From NCBI GenBank assembly GCA_900544825.1, contig UQWP01000053.1:1-26183 (forward strand): a stretch of 26,183 nucleotides of DNA, given 5' to 3'. Both the position numbers and the translations under genes were made by a program. This DNA comes from an uncultured Prevotella sp. GTDB lineage: Bacteria; Bacteroidota; Bacteroidia; Bacteroidales; Bacteroidaceae. Under the pieces are notes generated by a model. It did no database searches and was not told where the DNA came from. It saw only the letters and a program-made list of their open reading frames with translations. Shown here piece after piece: positions 22,986-26,183 of this stretch; position 1 is the first letter of the stretch, and each line of letters opens with the position of its first letter.

Positions 22986-24842
22986 TTAGTTCTCGTATTC
23001 CACTTCTTTGTCGAGGTTGTTCACGAAGTTTCTGAATACCTCTTCCTCCACATCTCCCATCGCATACTCCTTCTCCGCATCCTTCTTGATTTCCGCAATC
23101 CAGGAGCGGCGGGCACGGATATAGTCTTCGTGAATGCGGTTGGCATCTTCCAGCGTAATCTCTGAGATGCCGTAGTAATCGCAGATCACGCTGTAGGTCC
23201 ATGCCCACTGATATTCACGATAGTTGTTGTTGATCTCCTCGAATCGTTCCAGCAGCTGCTGGATGGTCTCGATGTTGCCTTCTCTCATATCCTTCACGAT
23301 GCGGTCTTCCTCGCTTACCGGCAGGAGGAGTCCTGAGAGGTCATCCCAGTCGCCTACACCTATCTGGGTAGATGGAGGGGTGATGGCTGGGTCTCGCTTC
23401 AGCACTCTCTTCAGCACGGCGCCCATATAGATTCTCAGGGCGATGTCGTAGTATTTGATGCCCTTGTGCAGCGATGTGGCTGGGATGATGTATTCGTGAT
23501 AGAGATACTGCGATACATTGTCGCCCGTTACCTCGCGGAGATTCTCCAGAATCTTCTTGCCCTTCAGAATCTCGCCTACGGAGAAAGGAGAGAGCCAGTC
23601 GAAGTTCACGATGCTCTTGCGGTTTTCAGGAGCACGGAGATCTCGCTTCGGCCACTTCTTGATGTCGCGGTACAGACCCACGGTGGTGATGTTTCTGCCT
23701 GGGATGAGGAACATCTTGTCGCCATCGGCTATCAGATAGGCGAATGGCAGGTTGCGGGTGTTAGGGTGGTGCATCAGCTTGCCGAAGCATACTGAGAACG
23801 AACCCAGGGTGGCTGGCATCAGCAGGTAGGCACCACTGGCTGTCTTCGAACCGCGCTCCAGGATGCCCCAGTGCATAGGCCCCATCTTGTAGGCATGGTT
23901 GCTGAAGTTGGTGGCTGAACCGGCATTATAGAATGAGAACATACCGCCGATAAGCAGACTGCTCTTATGATGCGATGCAGTGAATGGACCACAGAAGGCG
24001 GCGCACGCCTCACCATTGCTCATATAGCTGTTGGCAAAGAATACGGAGGCAGAGGCTGTGAAACCATTGCTCAGCTGGCAGGCTTCGCCCACGAAGCAGT
24101 CCTGTATCTTCACACTGTTGATGACGCTGGAACCCTCGGCAATGATGGAGTTCTCGATGATGACTCCCGTGCCGACATATACGTTGCCGTGAACCGAACC
24201 GAGCAGTGTACAGTCGCTGAGTCGTGAAGCACCGTTTACCTCGCAGAGGTCGTTGATTACGCAGTTGGTAATCTCCTTGGTGTTCACAATCTTCACGTTG
24301 CTGCCTATCTGTCCTCTTTCCGGTGCCTTGTTCTCGATGTCGGTCTTGATGAGCTGTCGGATGTTCTCCTTCAGTTCCTTGTCGGAGAAATGTTTCACCA
24401 TGAAGGCAGCCAGCTGACTGTTGAGGTCGGAGAAGAGAATCACGTTTCCTTCGCCCACCTCGTTGAGCACGCTCACCAGGTTGCCCTCGCCGAAGGTAGC
24501 TCCCTCGGTGGTCTCCATCGTAGAGATGTTGGAGATGTAGCAGTCGTCACCGATGGTGTAGTTATTGATGAAGTTGCCCACGTTCTCGATGAGACAGTCG
24601 TCTCCGATGGTTACGTTTCTCAGAGTGGCATTGTTGATGCCGGAATGCTTTACGAAGCCTTGGCTCACCTCCACATTCTTGTTGAAGGCACCGATATTAA
24701 CCTCGCCATAGAGCATCACGCGATGCATGTAGTTGGGCTTGAAGTCTTCAGAAACATTGATTGAAGTCCAGTCTTCAGCCCAGCAGTCGTTGCTCTTGAG
24801 TACCTCGATTTCCTCGGAGGTCAGAGGTCTGTAGTCATTCAT
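22986..24842 (-). CDS. DUF4954 family protein, left-handed beta-helix, function unknown
   Basis: 618 residues, no signal peptide, so cytoplasmic. Roughly residues 40-300 are imperfect hexapeptide-like repeats (NATLRNVTIGDDCLIENVGN, NNYTIGDDCYISNIS, GTGVIIENSIIAEGSSVINS) as in left-handed beta-helix acyltransferases and sugar-nucleotide enzymes. They continue into the conserved SYMSNGEACAAFCGPFTASHHKSS region. The C-terminal third is helical with many acidic and aromatic residues. The family is conserved in Bacteroidota and is usually taken to be an uncharacterised transferase-like protein; no substrate can be named. It follows hflX by 21 bp and is very likely in the same operon. Confidence 0.85.
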   Translation of the reverse strand: MNDYRPLTSEEIEVLKSNDCWAEDWTSINVSEDFKPNYMHRVMLYGEVNIGAFNKNVEVSQGFVKHSGINNATLRNVTIGDDCLIENVGNFINNYTIGDDCYISNISTMETTEGATFGEGNLVSVLNEVGEGNVILFSDLNSQLAAFMVKHFSDKELKENIRQLIKTDIENKAPERGQIGSNVKIVNTKEITNCVINDLCEVNGASRLSDCTLLGSVHGNVYVGTGVIIENSIIAEGSSVINSVKIQDCFVGEACQLSNGFTASASVFFANSYMSNGEACAAFCGPFTASHHKSSLLIGGMFSFYNAGSATNFSNHAYKMGPMHWGILERGSKTASGAYLLMPATLGSFSVCFGKLMHHPNTRNLPFAYLIADGDKMFLIPGRNITTVGLYRDIKKWPKRDLRAPENRKSIVNFDWLSPFSVGEILKGKKILENLREVTGDNVSQYLYHEYIIPATSLHKGIKYYDIALRIYMGAVLKRVLKRDPAITPPSTQIGVGDWDDLSGLLLPVSEEDRIVKDMREGNIETIQQLLERFEEINNNYREYQWAWTYSVICDYYGISEITLEDANRIHEDYIRARRSWIAEIKKDAEKEYAMGDVEEEVFRNFVNNLDKEVEYEN

Positions 24843-24863
24843 TGTTGATATGTTTTTAGGGAA

Positions 24864-26111
24864 TTATTCGTAATCCTGGTACAGGAAGTCGTTGTATGGA
24901 TACTTCTGTACGTGCAGTTCTCTTACCTTTTTATATAGCACCTCTCTGAACTCGTCGATGTTCTCCTTGTTCTTGGCAGAGATGAAGAGACAGTCGTCGT
25001 TGAGTTTTGCCATCCAGGTTTTCTTGAGATCTTCCAGCGGGATGTTCTCCTTCTCCATCGGTGTGAGGTCGTCTTCCTCTTTCTCCACCCAGGAGTAGTT
25101 GTCTATCTTGTTGAAGATAATCATCGAAGGCTTGTCGGAGCATCCAATCTCCTCCAGGGTCTTTTCCACTACCTGTATCTGCTCCTCGAAGTCTGGGTGA
25201 GAGATATCCACCACATGCAGCAGGAGGTCTGCCTCACGGGTCTCATCCAGGGTGCTCTTGAAGGAATCTACCAGGTCGGTAGGCAACTTGCGGATGAATC
25301 CTACGGTGTCGGCAAGGAGGAATGGCAGGTTATCTACCACCACCTTTCTCACGGTGGTATCGAGGGTAGCAAAGAGCTTGTTCTCCGCAAACACCTCGCT
25401 CTTGCTGAGCAGGTTCATGATGGTGGATTTTCCCACGTTGGTATAGCCCACCAGTGCCACACGGATCATTCTTCCGCGGTTCTTGCGCTGGGTAGTCTTC
25501 TGTTTGTCTATTTCAGCGAGTCGCTCCTTGAGCAGGCTCATTCTGCCGAGGATGATACGGCGGTCCATCTCGAGCTGGGTCTCACCCGGTCCACGCAGAC
25601 CTACCGATCCCTTTCCGCCACCGGAACCTGAACCACCACCCTGACGCTCCAGGTGAGTCCAGAGTCGCTGCAGTCTTGGCAGCATATAGCGGTATTGTGC
25701 TAGCTCTACCTGTGTCTTGGCAGCTGCAGTCTGGGCACGCATGGCGAAGATGTCGAGGATGAGCGAAGTACGGTCGAGAATCTTCACCTGCAATTCCTGC
25801 TCGATATTTCGGATTTGCTTGGCAGAGAGTTCATCATCGAAGATCACCATACCTACTTCTCTGTCTTCCTCTTCCTCGTCCTTGATGTATTGCTTGATAT
25901 CCTCCAGCTTACCCTTTCCCACGTAGGTGGTCTGGTTAGGCGACACCACCTTCTGCGTGAATCGCTTCACGGTGACGGCGCCTGCGGTATCTGCAAGAAA
26001 TTCCAACTCGTCGAGATATTCCTTGGTCTTGGCTTCGTCCTGTGTCTTGGTAATAAGACCCACCAGCACAGCGGTTTCCGCCTTGACTTCTGATATTACA
26101 AATTCTTTCAT
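24864..26111 (-). CDS. hflX: HflX-type ribosome-associated GTPase
   Basis: 415 residues. The N-terminal HflX domain (about 10-200) contains YVGKGKLEDI, VIFDDELSAKQIRN and the family marker GLRGPGETQLEMDRR (171-185), after a Gly-rich loop (158-167). GTPase motifs: G1 GYTNVGKST (222-230), G3 DTVGF (268-272), G4 NKID (334-337), G5 SAK (378-380). HflX binds the 50S subunit and rescues stalled or damaged ribosomes, in several species under heat stress. It appears to be the first gene of the hflX-DUF4954-fumarase run. The 72 bp upstream to the window edge show no clear promoter or identifiable gene end. Confidence 0.95.
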   Translation of the reverse strand: MKEFVISEVKAETAVLVGLITKTQDEAKTKEYLDELEFLADTAGAVTVKRFTQKVVSPNQTTYVGKGKLEDIKQYIKDEEEEDREVGMVIFDDELSAKQIRNIEQELQVKILDRTSLILDIFAMRAQTAAAKTQVELAQYRYMLPRLQRLWTHLERQGGGSGSGGGKGSVGLRGPGETQLEMDRRIILGRMSLLKERLAEIDKQKTTQRKNRGRMIRVALVGYTNVGKSTIMNLLSKSEVFAENKLFATLDTTVRKVVVDNLPFLLADTVGFIRKLPTDLVDSFKSTLDETREADLLLHVVDISHPDFEEQIQVVEKTLEEIGCSDKPSMIIFNKIDNYSWVEKEEDDLTPMEKENIPLEDLKKTWMAKLNDDCLFISAKNKENIDEFREVLYKKVRELHVQKYPYNDFLYQDYE

Positions 26112-26183
26112 TCTTTACGTACGTATTATTCCTTAATTCCGCAACACTATAGTTTAACATTATTTATAAGTGCCTGAGCAACA

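Overview
This window looks like the chromosome of a gut or oral Bacteroidota, most likely Prevotellaceae (Segatella/Prevotella copri-like). The evidence is promoters of the Bacteroidota type (-7 TANNTTTG), a hybrid two-component sensor/regulator (HTCS), GH92 and GH32 glycosidases with family-typical signatures, and porin and outer-membrane-barrel families found in this phylum. The species assignment is inference.

Left end (1-3800): a zone of decayed genes. It starts with an outer-membrane barrel/TonB-receptor-like gene, cut by the window edge and carrying two +1 frameshifts within about 150 bp. Convergent to it, on the minus strand, are two broken genes: a phosphate-selective-type porin that has lost its middle, and a 57-codon remnant that joins the N-terminus of a DcuA/DcuB C4-dicarboxylate transporter to its C-terminus. 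A perfect 12-bp hairpin lies between those two.

Centre (3900-21200): a fructose/fructan utilisation locus. It contains an HTCS with a periplasmic sugar-binding sensor (BT1754-like), a GH92 alpha-mannosidase just downstream of it, a TonB-receptor-like outer-membrane protein, a periplasmic GH32 fructan hydrolase, an MFS sugar permease and a PfkB-family fructokinase. The inferred route is outer-membrane uptake, fructosyl hydrolysis in the periplasm, import of fructose, then phosphorylation, with the HTCS sensing fructose. No SusC/SusD pair is visible. DNA polymerase IV (dinB, minus strand) and two unrelated ATPase genes with nuclease-like C-termini, each with its own promoter, are interspersed.

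The strongest signal is regulatory. Four promoters (an orphan at 9251, the receptor at 10975, GH32 at 15055, the permease at 18899) share two direct half-sites (TGAACGAT-like) starting exactly 58 and 37 bp before the -7 box. Three of the four also have a reversed half-site (CGTTCAT) at 85-86 bp. None has a -33 TTTG. This looks like the HTCS operator. The three gene-bearing promoters also share a 17-nt leader block, AACAATAACGCTAACAA. The fourth promoter has no gene behind it and fires into a region almost free of cytosine, which on the opposite strand resembles a Rho loading site downstream of dinB.

Right end (21217-26183): a minus-strand housekeeping run, probably one operon: hflX, a DUF4954 beta-helix protein and a single-chain class I fumarate hydratase.
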